Source of the DNA: Planctomycetota bacterium | GTDB taxonomy: Bacteria > Planctomycetota > Planctomycetia > Planctomycetales > Planctomycetaceae | Direction of reading: 5' to 3' | DNA length: 64,000 nucleotides | NCBI GenBank assembly: GCA_018242525.1 | Contig: JAFEBS010000019.1 | Span: forward strand, 186,001 to 250,000 | Shown here: positions 1 through 9,297 of the stretch, one piece after another | Layout: each line of letters opens with the position of its first letter | Position numbering within the stretch: position 1 is the stretch's first letter | The notes under the pieces: model-generated | What the model was told of the DNA's origin: nothing | Database searches by the model: none | What the model saw: the letters and a program-made list of their open reading frames with translations, nothing else | Translations under genes and position numbers: made by a program

Positions 1-3000
1 CGGACTGCCATTCCGGGAATTTGTAATTGGCCACGACTTTTTGATAGGCCAGGAACGCTTCGGCCCATTGTTCCTGCAGGAACAGGGTTTCACCGATCAG
101 GAACTGACTTTTGGCGGCCGTCTCCGTGCGGTCGGCAATGGGGTCGGCAACCACCCGCTCAAACGCCTTGCGGGCTTCGTCGAACTTCGGCGGAGCCTGT
201 TGTTTGTAGCCACGTCCCAGGACCTCTTCCGCCTGATACAGGAAGGGCGACTTGTTGGGTCGTTGCCGCAAATCCGCGACCGTGGCTTCCAGTTCATCGT
301 ATTTCTTCTGTCGGAACGCGAGTTCGGCCAGCAGCACCCAGACCCGGTCATACCAGGCAAAGGCATTGACTTCGGGATTCTCCAGTTCCTTTCGCAGCGA
401 AGTCAGCCGTTCGCGGGCGATCTCCAGTTCCGGCTCGGTCGCCTTCTGATTCGCCAGGATCGATTCGGCGACGCTGTAGGTCGCGTACCAGCGCTGCCGA
501 CTTTTGGGAAAGTCGGTTGTCAGACGCTCGGCCAGTTGGCGTACGTCCGCCCAACGCTGCTGTTCCACGGCCAGGACCAGCAGTTGATACAACGAACGTT
601 CCTTCACCTCCGCGTCACTCTTGTCAGACGCCAGTAACTCTTCAAACGTCTTGCGGGCGGCATCCAGCTTTTCCGCCAGCAGGTCGCTTTCCGCCAGGCT
701 CAGGCGGGCATTGTCGACCAGGTCGCTGTCCGGCGTCTCCTGAACAATCCGGCGAAAAATGACATCGGCGCGATCGAAGCGTTCGGCGTCGTAATTCAGC
801 AGAGCCCACTCATCGAGCAATTGATCCAGTCGTTGGGATTTGGGAAACCGCTTGACCAGTTCCTCGTACTCGGCATCCGCATCGGCCACGCGTCGGGCCT
901 TGCGATGCAGTCGCGCGGCCTGGATCCCGGCCCGGTAGGAAAACAACAGCGGTCCCTGCAGTTCGGCTCCGGCTTCGGCGGGCTTGTCGGCGGGGACCTT
1001 GCGCATCAATTCGTCGAACGCGGCAATGGATTCGTCCAATTGCCCGGCTTCTCTCAAGGCTTCGGCCCGATAATACGAACATTCCGGGATCAGACGATGA
1101 TTGGGAAACTCCTTGATGACCCGGTCATACGTTTGAGCGGCCTGAGCCAACTGCATCTGTTTGAACTGGGCCCAGGCGAGTCCCCGGATGGCGAACGGCT
1201 GCGACTCTTTCCCCGTCGAGAGTGGTATCAGGGCTTCGTACAAGCGTGCCGCGACGGGCCAGTCCTCACGTGATTCGGCCAGATCCGCCAGCTGCTGCGT
1301 GGTGACCGCGCGCAGCGGACTTTCGGCGAACTCCTTCTTCATCCGTTCCAGGGCGGCGTCCATCCCGGCCACGTCGTTCCGATTCGCAGCACACACCGCC
1401 TGAATGGAGAGCGCACGAGCCCCCTGGCGACCCTCGGGAAGCAACGTCAGATACTCCTGAGCCGCCTTGTCGGCCTCGTCGTATTTCTTTTCGGACAGCA
1501 ACGCGTCCGCCTGCAGAATGAACACGTCGACCAGTTCCGACTTGGCCCCTTCCGCTCGCACGACTTCGATCAACGGAGCCATCAGTTCCAGAGCTTGAGC
1601 AGGCTGACCCTGCAATTGACGGCAAAACGCCAGGTAATACTGTCCCTGGTGTTTCGTCTGAGGAATCGTGCTGCTGATGATCACATGGGAAAACCGCTTG
1701 GCGGCCGCTTCATAATTCGCCGCCAGTTCATTGGCGGGCTTCTGATCGCGCAGCCCGATGGCCGCGCGGGCCAGTTCCAGTCGACCAGCCAGCAATTCGG
1801 AATGCATTCGCAGTCCGCTGGTCGGAAACTCGGCTGCGAAGCGTGTCAGCAATTGATCGGCGGTCGTAAGGTCGCCGGCTTCGATCGACAATTCGGCCAT
1901 GGCGTGCAGGCTGTCATCCGCGAAGTCCCCCTTGGACCACTTGGACAGCACCGTCTCGAACAACTGCCGTGCTTCCGCCGACTTGCCCAGATGACGCTCG
2001 CACAATGCCTGCTGGAACAGGATCGATTCCGCCAGCGGTTGTTCGCCGGCCAGCCTGGCCGTGGCCCCCAGAACTTCGGCGGCCTTGGCATATTGAGTCA
2101 GCGATTTCAGACTCAGCCCCTGCCAGTACCCCGCGGTCACGCGCTGTGATTTCTCATTGGCCGCGATTTCAAATTGCGCGGCGGCTTCAGCAAAGTTGTC
2201 GGATTGGAAGTACGCGTATCCGGCGTTCAAATGCGCGGCCGCCAGGAATCGGCTGTTCGGGTACTTCTTGGTCAGTTCAACATACGCGGCGGCCGCTTCG
2301 GGGAACTTCTTGCGTTCAAAGGCCAGCGCTCCCAGGTGAAACTGGGCATCGGCCGCGCGGGTGCCGCCCGGCTTGGCCACCAGTTCCTGGAATTGGGCCA
2401 TGGCCTCGTCATCTTTCTTGAGTGCTTCCAGCGCCCGGGCCCGGCCGAACTTGGCGTCCTCGACCAGCGGACCCTCAGGAAACCGGTCGATCGCCTGCTT
2501 GAAGTTCACCAGTGCCGCGGCGGGGTCGTTCAGTCTCAATTGAGTGTCAGCCAGATACGGCAGTGCGTGGTCGTGAAACGGATCCTTGGGAAAGTCCTTG
2601 AGATAGGCCTCCAGTTCGGTGCGAGCCGCCGGCAGATCCTCCATCAGGTAACTGCATTCGGCGATTCGATACCGTGCCTGGGGAATGTTGGTGTTCTGGG
2701 GATAATCCTTGACGAACAGCCGCAGTTCATCGCGGGCTCCCCGGAAGTCCTCCATGTTGACCAATGTCAAACCGAGGTACAGGCGGGCCAAGGGGATCTT
2801 TTCGTGCTTGTCGTAGGTTTTCAGGAATCCGCGGAACCGTTCGGCAGCGGTCGCCCAACGGCTTTGCTTGTACAGACCGACGGCCAGGTTGTAATCGTCC
2901 AGAGCGGCATCGGCGAAGGCAACGGATGGAATCAGGCCCTGCAAAGCAACACAGGACAGCAGGCAGCCCAATACGAGCAGCCCTTGAACAGACCGAGACC

Positions 3001-3016
3001 GGGCGATCGAAGGCAT
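1..3016 (-). CDS. Secreted TPR-repeat protein, C-terminus off the left edge
   Basis: The reading frame is open from an ATG at 3016 to the window edge, giving more than 1000 residues with no stop, so the gene is cut by the boundary. The first ~35 residues carry two basic residues followed by a hydrophobic run (LLVLGCLLSCVALQG), which fits a signal peptide. The rest is helical tandem repeats with TPR-like signatures such as ARYRIAEC, ARLYLGLTL and AKFGRARAL, spaced about 35-40 residues apart, with many GNxxYPxxP-like linkers. Long secreted TPR proteins of this kind (YbgF/BamD-like outer-membrane lipoprotein repeats) usually act as periplasmic scaffolds; the particular partner cannot be read from the sequence. 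No recognisable catalytic domain is visible. There is no strong ribosome site, so the start is chosen from the signal peptide. Confidence 0.85.
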   Translation of the reverse strand, partial: MPSIARSRSVQGLLVLGCLLSCVALQGLIPSVAFADAALDDYNLAVGLYKQSRWATAAERFRGFLKTYDKHEKIPLARLYLGLTLVNMEDFRGARDELRLFVKDYPQNTNIPQARYRIAECSYLMEDLPAARTELEAYLKDFPKDPFHDHALPYLADTQLRLNDPAAALVNFKQAIDRFPEGPLVEDAKFGRARALEALKKDDEAMAQFQELVAKPGGTRAADAQFHLGALAFERKKFPEAAAAYVELTKKYPNSRFLAAAHLNAGYAYFQSDNFAEAAAQFEIAANEKSQRVTAGYWQGLSLKSLTQYAKAAEVLGATARLAGEQPLAESILFQQALCERHLGKSAEARQLFETVLSKWSKGDFADDSLHAMAELSIEAGDLTTADQLLTRFAAEFPTSGLRMHSELLAGRLELARAAIGLRDQKPANELAANYEAAAKRFSHVIISSTIPQTKHQGQYYLAFCRQLQGQPAQALELMAPLIEVVRAEGAKSELVDVFILQADALLSEKKYDEADKAAQEYLTLLPEGRQGARALSIQAVCAANRNDVAGMDAALERMKKEFAESPLRAVTTQQLADLAESREDWPVAARLYEALIPLSTGKESQPFAIRGLAWAQFKQMQLAQAAQTYDRVIKEFPNHRLIPECSYYRAEALREAGQLDESIAAFDELMRKVPADKPAEAGAELQGPLLFSYRAGIQAARLHRKARRVADADAEYEELVKRFPKSQRLDQLLDEWALLNYDAERFDRADVIFRRIVQETPDSDLVDNARLSLAESDLLAEKLDAARKTFEELLASDKSDAEVKERSLYQLLVLAVEQQRWADVRQLAERLTTDFPKSRQRWYATYSVAESILANQKATEPELEIARERLTSLRKELENPEVNAFAWYDRVWVLLAELAFRQKKYDELEATVADLRQRPNKSPFLYQAEEVLGRGYKQQAPPKFDEARKAFERVVADPIADRTETAAKSQFLIGETLFLQEQWAEAFLAYQKVVANYKFPEWQS

Positions 3017-3499
3017 GGCGTTTAATCCCGCAACGCGAATGGAGTCCTGCAGTGGACACCTGATGGTAGCCGCGCAGGGCGTCCCGATCAAATCGCATTC
3101 AGAATCCGGTAGTGGGTGCGTGAGGCACCCCACTTGCCGTCGCCAGCCACTAAAGAAATCACGCATGGCCTGTCCCTGAAAACGACAAGCCTTGGTTTAT
3201 CCCCGAGGTCATTCGTTTTCAATTCCAGTTTCAAAACTTGGCAGATTCTTCGATCAGTTCACCCACTACCCAGAATCCCGTATTTGAACGGACAAACCGG
3301 GGCGGGATTTCATCTGCCATCAGATTGGGAAACGCACGGAAGAAGCCACTCGGAAGTTCATCGGTAAGTTGGCTGCGCGTATTGTCCTGCCTGGCATTTG
3401 GAACGACAGCAGCAGACGACTGTGGATACCGAAAAATGAAATCGAACCGGCCGCACAGTGAGACCCACAGCCGGTGATGGAGTTTGTTCACAGGGTACG
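3017..3499. other. Intergenic gap, no gene seen
   Basis: About 480 bases between the start of the TPR gene and the end of the PNPOx-like gene. Short open frames exist on both strands but none has a ribosome site or a protein-like composition. No repeat or RNA gene is recognised. The promoter of the TPR gene should lie here. Confidence 0.5.
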
Positions 3500-4120
3500 T
3501 CATGCGTTGGCGAGCGGATTCGTTTGGTGCGATGCCAGCTGACCTTCCAACTCCTCGATTCGTCGCTGAAGTTGTTCAATGGCCGGGGCGATCTGACGCT
3601 GTGAGAACCGCTTGTGAATATGCTGTGGGCAGTTCATGTCCCACGCTTCGATCTGGAACAGTATCGCTCTTTCAACCTGGCCGGGATAGGACGAATCTCG
3701 AAGCTGTTCCAGGAGTGCGAGATCGTTTTCAACGACATGCGCTGTGCCCCACACCTTGATGCGTCTGCGCTGCGCATAGTCCATCAGGAAAAGGAACGCT
3801 TGGGGATTCTCCGACAGGTTGCCGAGAGTGATGTACTGCCGATTGCCGCCAAAGTCGGCGAATCCCAGTGTCCTCTGGTCCACGACCTTCAGAAACCCCG
3901 GCGAACCGCCCCGGTACTGAATGTACGGCTGCCCCTCCGCACTGGATGTTCCCAGGTAGAACATATCCAGGTCCGCCAGAAACGCGGCAAGCGCCGGGGT
4001 TACGGTGGTCTCCCAACTCCCGCCCATTTCCATGCGAGAGTAACTATTCCGCGACCCCTTCTCCGTTTGAACGGCCTTCACGGCGGGAGTGAACGCGATG
4101 TCGCTGGAGAACTGACGCAT
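3500..4120 (-). CDS. Pyridoxamine 5'-phosphate oxidase-family (PNPOx-like) flavin-binding protein
   Basis: About 206 residues in a split-barrel arrangement. After VTPALAAFLADLDMFYLGTSSAEGQPYIQYRGG, the segments TLGFADFGGNRQYITLGNL and NPQAFLFLMDY fit the FMN-binding fold of the general-stress/PNPOx-like family; RRRIKVWGTAHV is the typical following strand. The last ~30 residues (IEQLQRRIEELEGQL) form a short coiled coil. The frame is open further upstream to 4252, but that would run into the hydrolase gene; the ATG at 4120 has AGGACT upstream, so it is preferred. It is third in a same-strand series with the hydrolase and the AhpD-like protein, all divergent from the sigma-54 activator. The substrate is unknown; a role in detoxification or redox chemistry is an inference from its neighbours. 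Confidence 0.8.
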   Translation of the reverse strand: MRQFSSDIAFTPAVKAVQTEKGSRNSYSRMEMGGSWETTVTPALAAFLADLDMFYLGTSSAEGQPYIQYRGGSPGFLKVVDQRTLGFADFGGNRQYITLGNLSENPQAFLFLMDYAQRRRIKVWGTAHVVENDLALLEQLRDSSYPGQVERAILFQIEAWDMNCPQHIHKRFSQRQIAPAIEQLQRRIEELEGQLASHQTNPLANA

Positions 4121-4178
4121 GACGGGAGTCCTGAACGTCTGGGGATGGGGTTCCGCGGTTCCCTGATCGATTGCGGCG

Positions 4179-5144
4179 TTACTGGGGCAGTTGCTTGCCG
4201 AGGAATTCTCGAATCCTCGCCGCAATTTCTGCTCCCTCTTCTTCGAGAGCAAAATGGCCGGTATCGAGCAGATGGAATTCCAGGTTTTTCAGATCCCGCT
4301 TGTATGGATGGGCTCCCGCCGCTGGAAAAATCGGATCGTTCTGCCCCCACACGATCAGTGTTGGGGGCTGGTGCTGGCGGAAGTACGCCTGCCACTGGGG
4401 ATACAACGGCGGGTTGCTGCCGTAGCTGAAGAACAACGCCAGTTGAATCTCCTGATTGCCCGGTCGGTCCAGGAGCGGCTGCACATGACCCCACGTGTCC
4501 GGGCTGATGGTTTCGAGGTTGCGGACTCCGTGCGTGTACTGCCACTTCGTCGCATCGAGCGTCAGGAAAGCCCGCAGGGGATCTTCCTGCTTTTCAGACC
4601 GGTCTTTCCAGTACGCCTTGATCGGCTTCCAGAAATCGTTGTCGAGTCCCTCGTCGTAGGCGTTGCCATTCTGCACGATCAGTGCCTGCACCCGCTCCGG
4701 GTGTTTCACGGCCAGCCGATAACCGACGGGGGCACCGTAATCCATCAGGTAGATCGAATACTTTTTCAATCCAACCTGCTCGGTGAACTTGTCGACCACG
4801 CTCGCCAGGTTGTCAAAAGTGTAGTCAAATTCCTTCACCGACGGTGCCGAACTGTTGCCGAAGCCCGGATAGTCCGGGGCGACGACGTGGTACTTGTCCG
4901 CCAGCGCCGGAATCAGGTTGCGAAACATGTGTGACGATGTCGGGAATCCATGCAACAACAGGATCGTCGGAGCAGTCCTGGGGCCAGCTTCCCGGTAGAA
5001 GATGTCGAGCCTGTCGATCTTGACCGTGCGATGCAAGACCTGCGTGGCCCGTGCCTGTGGCTCGCTCGCGCCCCCCGATGAGCCCAGCAAAACGAGTATT
5101 GCCACTGCCAGCGAGATGCCGGTCTTCTTCAATGTATTCATCAT
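4179..5144 (-). CDS. Secreted alpha/beta hydrolase, epoxide hydrolase/haloalkane dehalogenase type
   Basis: About 321 residues. The N-terminus is a signal peptide ([21 protein letters not shown]). The fold signatures follow in order: HGFPTSS oxyanion-hole motif near residue 66, the nucleophile elbow LMDYGAP with Asp near 135, an acid residue in GQNDPIFP, and the catalytic His in [10 protein letters not shown]. An Asp nucleophile in place of Ser is characteristic of epoxide hydrolases and haloalkane dehalogenases, so hydrolysis of an epoxide or carbon-halogen bond outside the cytoplasm is likely. The start is set at 5144 (MMNTLKK) because GGGAGA lies five bases upstream; an ATG at 5156 has no ribosome site. 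It lies 58 bases from the PNPOx-like start and about 50 bases from the AhpD-like gene, so an operon is plausible. Confidence 0.85.
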   Translation of the reverse strand: MMNTLKKTGISLAVAILVLLGSSGGASEPQARATQVLHRTVKIDRLDIFYREAGPRTAPTILLLHGFPTSSHMFRNLIPALADKYHVVAPDYPGFGNSSAPSVKEFDYTFDNLASVVDKFTEQVGLKKYSIYLMDYGAPVGYRLAVKHPERVQALIVQNGNAYDEGLDNDFWKPIKAYWKDRSEKQEDPLRAFLTLDATKWQYTHGVRNLETISPDTWGHVQPLLDRPGNQEIQLALFFSYGSNPPLYPQWQAYFRQHQPPTLIVWGQNDPIFPAAGAHPYKRDLKNLEFHLLDTGHFALEEEGAEIAARIREFLGKQLPQ

Positions 5145-5194
5145 CCAATCTCCCATGCGGAGGGTTTGAGAATCAGAAAGTTCGCGGGCTGAGA

Positions 5195-5782
5195 TCAGCG
5201 GGTTGGATCACAACCAGGGGTCGAGGCACAAACGTCGTGGTGATCGACGATCGGTTCCGCTTTCGGAAAATCGATGTCGGTCTCGGCGACGTGGTTGAAG
5301 TAGTTAGTGAAGATGCTCAACGCAACGTTGGCGACGACTTCGACCAGAGCGGTGTCATCGAGTCCGGCCACGCGGGCGTCCGTCAGATCGGCGTCGCTGA
5401 CGTGACCCCGCTCGTCCACCACGCGGCGGGCGAACCTCACCAGCGCTTCCGCTTTCGGATCGACAGCCGTTCCACGTCGACTGTCCATGATCTGTTCGGC
5501 GGTCAGTCCCACCATCTTGCCGATCGCGGAGTGGGCTGCGAGACAGTAGTCACAACCGTTGGCTTCGCCGACCGCCAAAGCGATCTGCTCACGCAGCTTC
5601 GCCGACAGGTGCCCTTTGCTCAGCGCCCCGCTGAATGACAGATAGCCGTCCAGGACCGCGGCGGAATTCGCCATCGCACGAGTCATGTTGGGGACCAACC
5701 CCAGCTTGGTTTTGACGGCGTCGAGAAGTTCTTTTGACTTGCCGGTGGCGGATTCAGGATGGATTTGGGGGATGCGGGACAT
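5195..5782 (-). CDS. Carboxymuconolactone decarboxylase / AhpD-like peroxidase-related protein
   Basis: About 195 residues. The core motif [13 protein letters not shown] (Glu 73, Cys 77, Cys 80, His 84 counted from the chosen start) is the AhpD alkylhydroperoxidase active site, with a redox-active CxxC pair and a proton-relay His. The following helix [17 protein letters not shown] and the C-terminal [16 protein letters not shown] match the uncharacterised peroxidase-related branch. The start at 5782 ([11 protein letters not shown]) is preferred because AAAGG precedes it by nine bases; the longer frame to 5866 has an unlikely extension. It is the promoter-proximal gene of the set divergent from the sigma-54 activator. 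Role: thiol-based peroxide or radical defence (family knowledge). Confidence 0.88.
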   Translation of the reverse strand: MSRIPQIHPESATGKSKELLDAVKTKLGLVPNMTRAMANSAAVLDGYLSFSGALSKGHLSAKLREQIALAVGEANGCDYCLAAHSAIGKMVGLTAEQIMDSRRGTAVDPKAEALVRFARRVVDERGHVSDADLTDARVAGLDDTALVEVVANVALSIFTNYFNHVAETDIDFPKAEPIVDHHDVCASTPGCDPTR

Positions 5783-5820
5783 GGTCGATGCCTTTCTGAA
5801 AACTTGCGGGATTCGTGTTT

Positions 5821-5840
5821 CCAACCAGACATGTGGTTGG
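5821..5840. promoter_or_regulatory. Inverted repeat in divergent promoter region (candidate operator)
   Basis: CCAACCA (5821-5827) and TGGTTGG (5834-5840) are perfect inverted arms around a 6-base centre, 39 bases upstream of the AhpD-like start and about 160 bases upstream of the activator start. It is a reasonable binding site for a dimeric regulator such as the adjacent sigma-54 activator, but that is inference. No convincing -24/-12 promoter was found; a partial TGGCATG match exists on the minus strand. Confidence 0.35.
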
Positions 5841-5947
5841 TGATGCCCCGACAATTCAGTTTCCATGCCACTTCGCTCGATAATCTACAAGTGCCATTCA
5901 ACAATTGGGTTGTGAGTTTTTCGCCCGATCACCGTGCGCACGAGTTT

Positions 5948-5982
5948 TCGTGGAAACACGACTTTTCGTTGTCATCCAACGA
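5948..5982. promoter_or_regulatory. Two short inverted repeats upstream of the sigma-54 activator
   Basis: TCGTG-GAAA-CACGA (5948-5961) and TCGTTG-5-CAACGA (5966-5982) lie directly before the activator gene start at 6003. They could be a regulator site or the 5' leader structure of the activator mRNA. The arms are only five and six bases, so chance is possible. Confidence 0.25.
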
Positions 5983-6002
5983 ATTCTCGTTACATTGAAC
6001 CT

Positions 6003-7616
6003 ATGGCAGATTTTCCGCAGACATCCGGAATCATCGGTGACCCCAGAAAGATCCTGCTGGAGCTGGCCGGACAACATCAGTTGTCCGAACTTCTTCCGTT
6101 GGCGGTACGCCGGTTGGCGGAATCGCCGTCCGCAGCGCTGGCGCGAATCTGGCTGATTCAGCCGCCACGGGCTGGCGACTGTGAGGCGTGCCGATTCGCG
6201 AGTGAATGCTCACAGCGTGATCGCTGCCTGCATCTGGTGGCCAGCGCCGGTTGTTCTCTCCAACAGCCGGACATCTTCTGGGATCGACTGGACGGCGCGT
6301 TTCGCCGGTTCCCGATCGGCGTCCGCAAAGTGGGCCAGATCGCCGCGACCGGTCAATCACTGGAGGTGGCCGATGTGAAACTCAACCACACCTGGGCGGC
6401 CAGCCCCGACTGGATCCTTCAGGAGCGGATCGCGTCTTTCGTGGGACATCCCTTGCTGCACCGAGGCCAGGTGCTGGGAGTCCTGGCGCTGTTCTCGCGT
6501 GAAAAGCCCGGAAAATCCTGCTTCGAGTGGTTGCGGATGATCGCCGACCATCTCGCCGCCGCGATTGCCAACGCCCGTGCGCTGGAGGAAATCGAGGCGC
6601 TCAAGCAACGCCTGGAACAGGAGAACGAGTACCTTCGCGAAGAAGTGACACAAGCGGCAGCCTTCGGTGACTTGATCGGCCAATCGCCCTCGTTGCAGGC
6701 CGTCGCCCGCCAGATTGAACTGGTCGCACCCACCAACTCAGCCGTCTTGATTCTCGGCGAAAGCGGCACCGGGAAAGAGGTTGTCGCCCGCGAAATTCAC
6801 CGACACAGCCAGCGCTCCACCCGACCACTGATCAAAGTCAATTGTGCCGCTGTGCCGCGAGAGCTTTACGAAAGCGAATTCTTCGGACATGCGAAAGGGG
6901 CTTTCACCGGCGCGCTGCGGGACCGCGCCGGGCGGTTTGAACTGGCCGACGGCGGCACGCTGTTCCTGGACGAAATCGGTGAAATCCCGCTCGACCTGCA
7001 AGCCAAACTGCTGCGAGTCCTGCAGGAAGGCGAGATCGAACGGATCGGCGAAGAGCGGACACGCCGGATCAACGTACGCGTGATCGCTGCGACCAACCGG
7101 AACCTGCGGGCCGAAGCGGAAGCCGGTCGCTTCCGGCAGGATCTGTTCTATCGCCTGAGCGTGTTCCCGATGGAACTGCCTCCGTTACGCAAACGAGTAG
7201 AAGACATTCCGCTATTGGCCGAGCATTTCCTGGCCCGTTTCGCGCGGCAATTGGGTCGCCCGATTCCGCGACTGACTCTGGCGAATGTTCAAGAGCTGCA
7301 ACGGTACCAATGGCCGGGCAATGTGCGCGAACTTCAACACGCGCTGGAACGCGCCTCGATCATCGCCACAGAGGGACGACTCCGCTTCGAGTTCGCCAAA
7401 GACCCGCCGCGCCGGAAGGAACCTGGCACCGATGTCGAGACCACCGCGCGAGTCCTGACCGAACGGGAAATCCGGGAACTGGAAGCCAACAACATCCGAG
7501 CGGCCCTGTCGGCATCCAAAGGGAAGATTTACGGAACCGACGGTGCTGCCGCCCGGCTCGGCATGAAGCCCACAACGCTCGCTTCGCGCATCAAGGCCCT
7601 GGAAATCCTTCAATAA
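6003..7616 (+). CDS. Sigma-54-dependent transcriptional activator with GAF sensor domain (FhlA/NorR-like)
   Basis: About 537 residues from ATG 6003. An N-terminal sensor (residues ~15-195) has GAF features and a Cys cluster, C60-x2-C63-x5-C69-x5-C75, followed by CLHLVASAG; this could bind metal or an Fe-S group (inference). A short coiled coil ([17 protein letters not shown]) links to the AAA+ domain, which has Walker A GESGTGKE (~252-259), the sigma-54 contact loop GAFTGA (~299-304) and Walker B LFLDEIG. The C-terminus has a helix-turn-helix ending [19 protein letters not shown], close to FhlA-type regulators. The GTG at 5934 gives an unlikely N-terminal extension and neither start has a clear ribosome site. 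It is divergent from the AhpD/hydrolase/PNPOx set, which it probably controls in response to redox or a small molecule. Confidence 0.92.
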   Translation: MADFPQTSGIIGDPRKILLELAGQHQLSELLPLAVRRLAESPSAALARIWLIQPPRAGDCEACRFASECSQRDRCLHLVASAGCSLQQPDIFWDRLDGAFRRFPIGVRKVGQIAATGQSLEVADVKLNHTWAASPDWILQERIASFVGHPLLHRGQVLGVLALFSREKPGKSCFEWLRMIADHLAAAIANARALEEIEALKQRLEQENEYLREEVTQAAAFGDLIGQSPSLQAVARQIELVAPTNSAVLILGESGTGKEVVAREIHRHSQRSTRPLIKVNCAAVPRELYESEFFGHAKGAFTGALRDRAGRFELADGGTLFLDEIGEIPLDLQAKLLRVLQEGEIERIGEERTRRINVRVIAATNRNLRAEAEAGRFRQDLFYRLSVFPMELPPLRKRVEDIPLLAEHFLARFARQLGRPIPRLTLANVQELQRYQWPGNVRELQHALERASIIATEGRLRFEFAKDPPRRKEPGTDVETTARVLTEREIRELEANNIRAALSASKGKIYGTDGAAARLGMKPTTLASRIKALEILQ

Positions 7617-7639
7617 ACATCAGGTGCCTGCAATGCGAT

Positions 7640-8530
7640 TCAGAACTCGCCAACGGTCTCACCGGAGTTTCGAGTCAGCAGGTATTGGAACAGTTGCAGG
7701 TCCATGTTCTCGCTGAGGAATCGGGCGCTCCCGTCCGCCAGCGCAAAGTGACCTCCGCCGACGTGCGGGCTGGAGAATTGAAACAGTCGTTCCGTACTGC
7801 TGGAACAGGTCGTGACGGGAGGATTCATTCCCGGCCGGGCACAGGCCGCGGCGGCCTTCCACCAACGCATGACGCCACGAGCGAATCCCTGTCCGCCGCC
7901 ACCCCCACCACCGCCTCCTCCGCCCCCGCCGCCATTGATCGCCCCGCGGGCCCAGCCCCCGATCTCGTACGCCAGTTCCCCGCCTGCCACGGTGTTGGAG
8001 GTCCCGTCCGCGATGTCCCGCAATCGCGTGGATGACATGGGATACAGGACGCCGTCTGACGAACCAGGAGTTGTTCCTGCATTTCCCGCGTAGTGGCTGG
8101 GGCCGTACAGGTTCAAGACCAGACCGGATTGCGGCTGAGACGGACACTGGTACACCGGCAGAAACTGTTTCACTGCCGCGGCGTTGACAGGATCATCGAA
8201 ACGGACATTGAAGTTGTACTGGTTGTACAGCGCGGTCTGTTCCACAAACGGCAACACCGAAGTCTGCCAGGTCGTCAGCGGATTTCCCGGGGTCACATTG
8301 CTGGTGGTTCCCAGCACGCCGATGGGAAAGATTCCGTGCGTCGACTCGTAGTTGTGCAGCGCCAGTCCCTGTTGGCGGATGTTGTTTTTGCAGGCCGTCC
8401 GCCGCGCCGATTCACGGGCCTGCTGCACGGCGGGGAGCAGCAGGGCGATCAGGACGGCAATGATCGCAATCACCACCAGGAGTTCAATCAGCGTAAACCC
8501 GCGTTGCCGGGACCGAATTCGAGGATGCAT
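7640..8530 (-). CDS. DUF1559 protein with type IV prepilin-like N-terminus
   Basis: About 296 residues. The start [37 protein letters not shown] is a class III (type IV pilin) signal: the prepilin peptidase site G-FTLIE with Glu at +5, then a long hydrophobic helix. The planctomycete DUF1559 signatures follow: [17 protein letters not shown] and the C-terminal H-x9-DG motif ([17 protein letters not shown]). Around residues 200-215 there is a run of fourteen or so glycines. The ATG at 8530 is chosen over a GTG at 8536. DUF1559 proteins occur in large paralogous families in Planctomycetes and are thought to be pseudopilins in surface or secretion structures (family knowledge). It is convergent with the sigma-54 activator, separated by 23 bases. 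Confidence 0.93.
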   Translation of the reverse strand: MHPRIRSRQRGFTLIELLVVIAIIAVLIALLLPAVQQARESARRTACKNNIRQQGLALHNYESTHGIFPIGVLGTTSNVTPGNPLTTWQTSVLPFVEQTALYNQYNFNVRFDDPVNAAAVKQFLPVYQCPSQPQSGLVLNLYGPSHYAGNAGTTPGSSDGVLYPMSSTRLRDIADGTSNTVAGGELAYEIGGWARGAINGGGGGGGGGGGGGGQGFARGVMRWWKAAAACARPGMNPPVTTCSSSTERLFQFSSPHVGGGHFALADGSARFLSENMDLQLFQYLLTRNSGETVGEF

Positions 8531-8862
8531 CAGCACGGGTCTCTTCTCACAACAGTTGATGGCCTGGAAGGCTCACCGTCAGCGTCCGTCGCCGTCCCCA
8601 AGCTCTCCAGATGGATCCCGTGTCCGGCCGCCCCGGTCAGACGATCAAAAGCAAATTGCACAGTCGTGCAACTTGGTGGAGATTATGCCTGGGACAACCC
8701 ATCACTGCAACCCGATGGATCACTGCGCGATCGACCAGTCGACAGGTCTGTGCTCTGCGTGGGCTTTGCCCATCAAATGGGGTCTGACCCCCTACCAATC
8801 GAGTTTCGACTCGGATCAGGCACCTATGGCAGGGGTCTGACCGATTTTATAGGCACAATCGA
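8531..8862. other. Intergenic gap with a hairpin repeat
   Basis: About 330 bases between the DUF1559 gene start and the ModE-like gene end. No gene is supported. The right half holds one copy of the GGGGTCTGACCCC repeat, listed separately. Confidence 0.5.
8761..8860. repeat. GGGGTCTGACCCC-family palindromic repeat, copy 1
   Basis: The unit starts with GGCTTTGCCCATCAAATGG, runs through the palindrome GGGGTCTGACCCC (8779-8791), a small internal hairpin (CGAGTTTCGACTCG) and a second GGGGTCTGACC. Matching units occur near 22621 and at 33037-33219. The paired-arm design is that of REP/BIME elements, normally moved by IS200-like RAYT transposases; none is present here. Confidence 0.75.
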
Positions 8863-9258
8863 TCACGGCTTGCGTCCGTGCCTCTGCAATGTCGACTGCA
8901 ACTTTTCCGCAAAGGCCCCATCCACCAGTTGATACACCTGCTGGCACAGGCTGTCGAAATCCTTCAGCAGATCTTGAGCGAGCGGCGAGAGTCCACTGCG
9001 ATTGGCCTCGCGTCCGCCGACTCGAGTTTCGACCAGGGTCGCTCCAAACGCTTCTTCGGCCTCTTTGATGCGTGACCAGACGAAGCGATAGCTGCGTCCA
9101 ATCCGGCTGGCAGCACTCTTGATGGAGCCGGTTTCTTCGACGGCCCGCAGCATGTCGCACAGGCCCCGACACAGCACACTGTCGCCGTTGGATTCCAGCC
9201 AGACCTTGACGCGGGGACGAACCGTCCTGGGGGCGTTCTTTTTCGTGGAAGCAATCAT
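8863..9258 (-). CDS. ModE-like winged-helix regulator, DNA-binding domain only
   Basis: About 131 residues. The segment GLCDMLRAVEETGSIKSAASRIGRSYRFVWSRIKEAEEAFGATLVETRVGG matches the N-terminal winged helix of ModE/LysR-type molybdate regulators, including the SxR..W recognition-helix region. ModE proteins carry C-terminal TOBE domains that bind molybdate; here the protein ends about 30 residues after the wing, so it lacks them, as in stand-alone ModE-N proteins. GGAG lies nine bases upstream of ATG 9258. A small gene lies 40 bases upstream on the same strand. Targets and any effector are unknown. Confidence 0.85.
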   Translation of the reverse strand: MIASTKKNAPRTVRPRVKVWLESNGDSVLCRGLCDMLRAVEETGSIKSAASRIGRSYRFVWSRIKEAEEAFGATLVETRVGGREANRSGLSPLAQDLLKDFDSLCQQVYQLVDGAFAEKLQSTLQRHGRKP

Positions 9259-9297
9259 CCGAAGTTCTCCGCGAGTTGCCGTCGAGTCAGGTTCGAT

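Noticed and set aside
7888..7935. A run of CCN triplets that might be a repeat array
   Set aside because: It is the reverse complement of the poly-Gly stretch of the DUF1559 gene and has no CRISPR-like spacer pattern.
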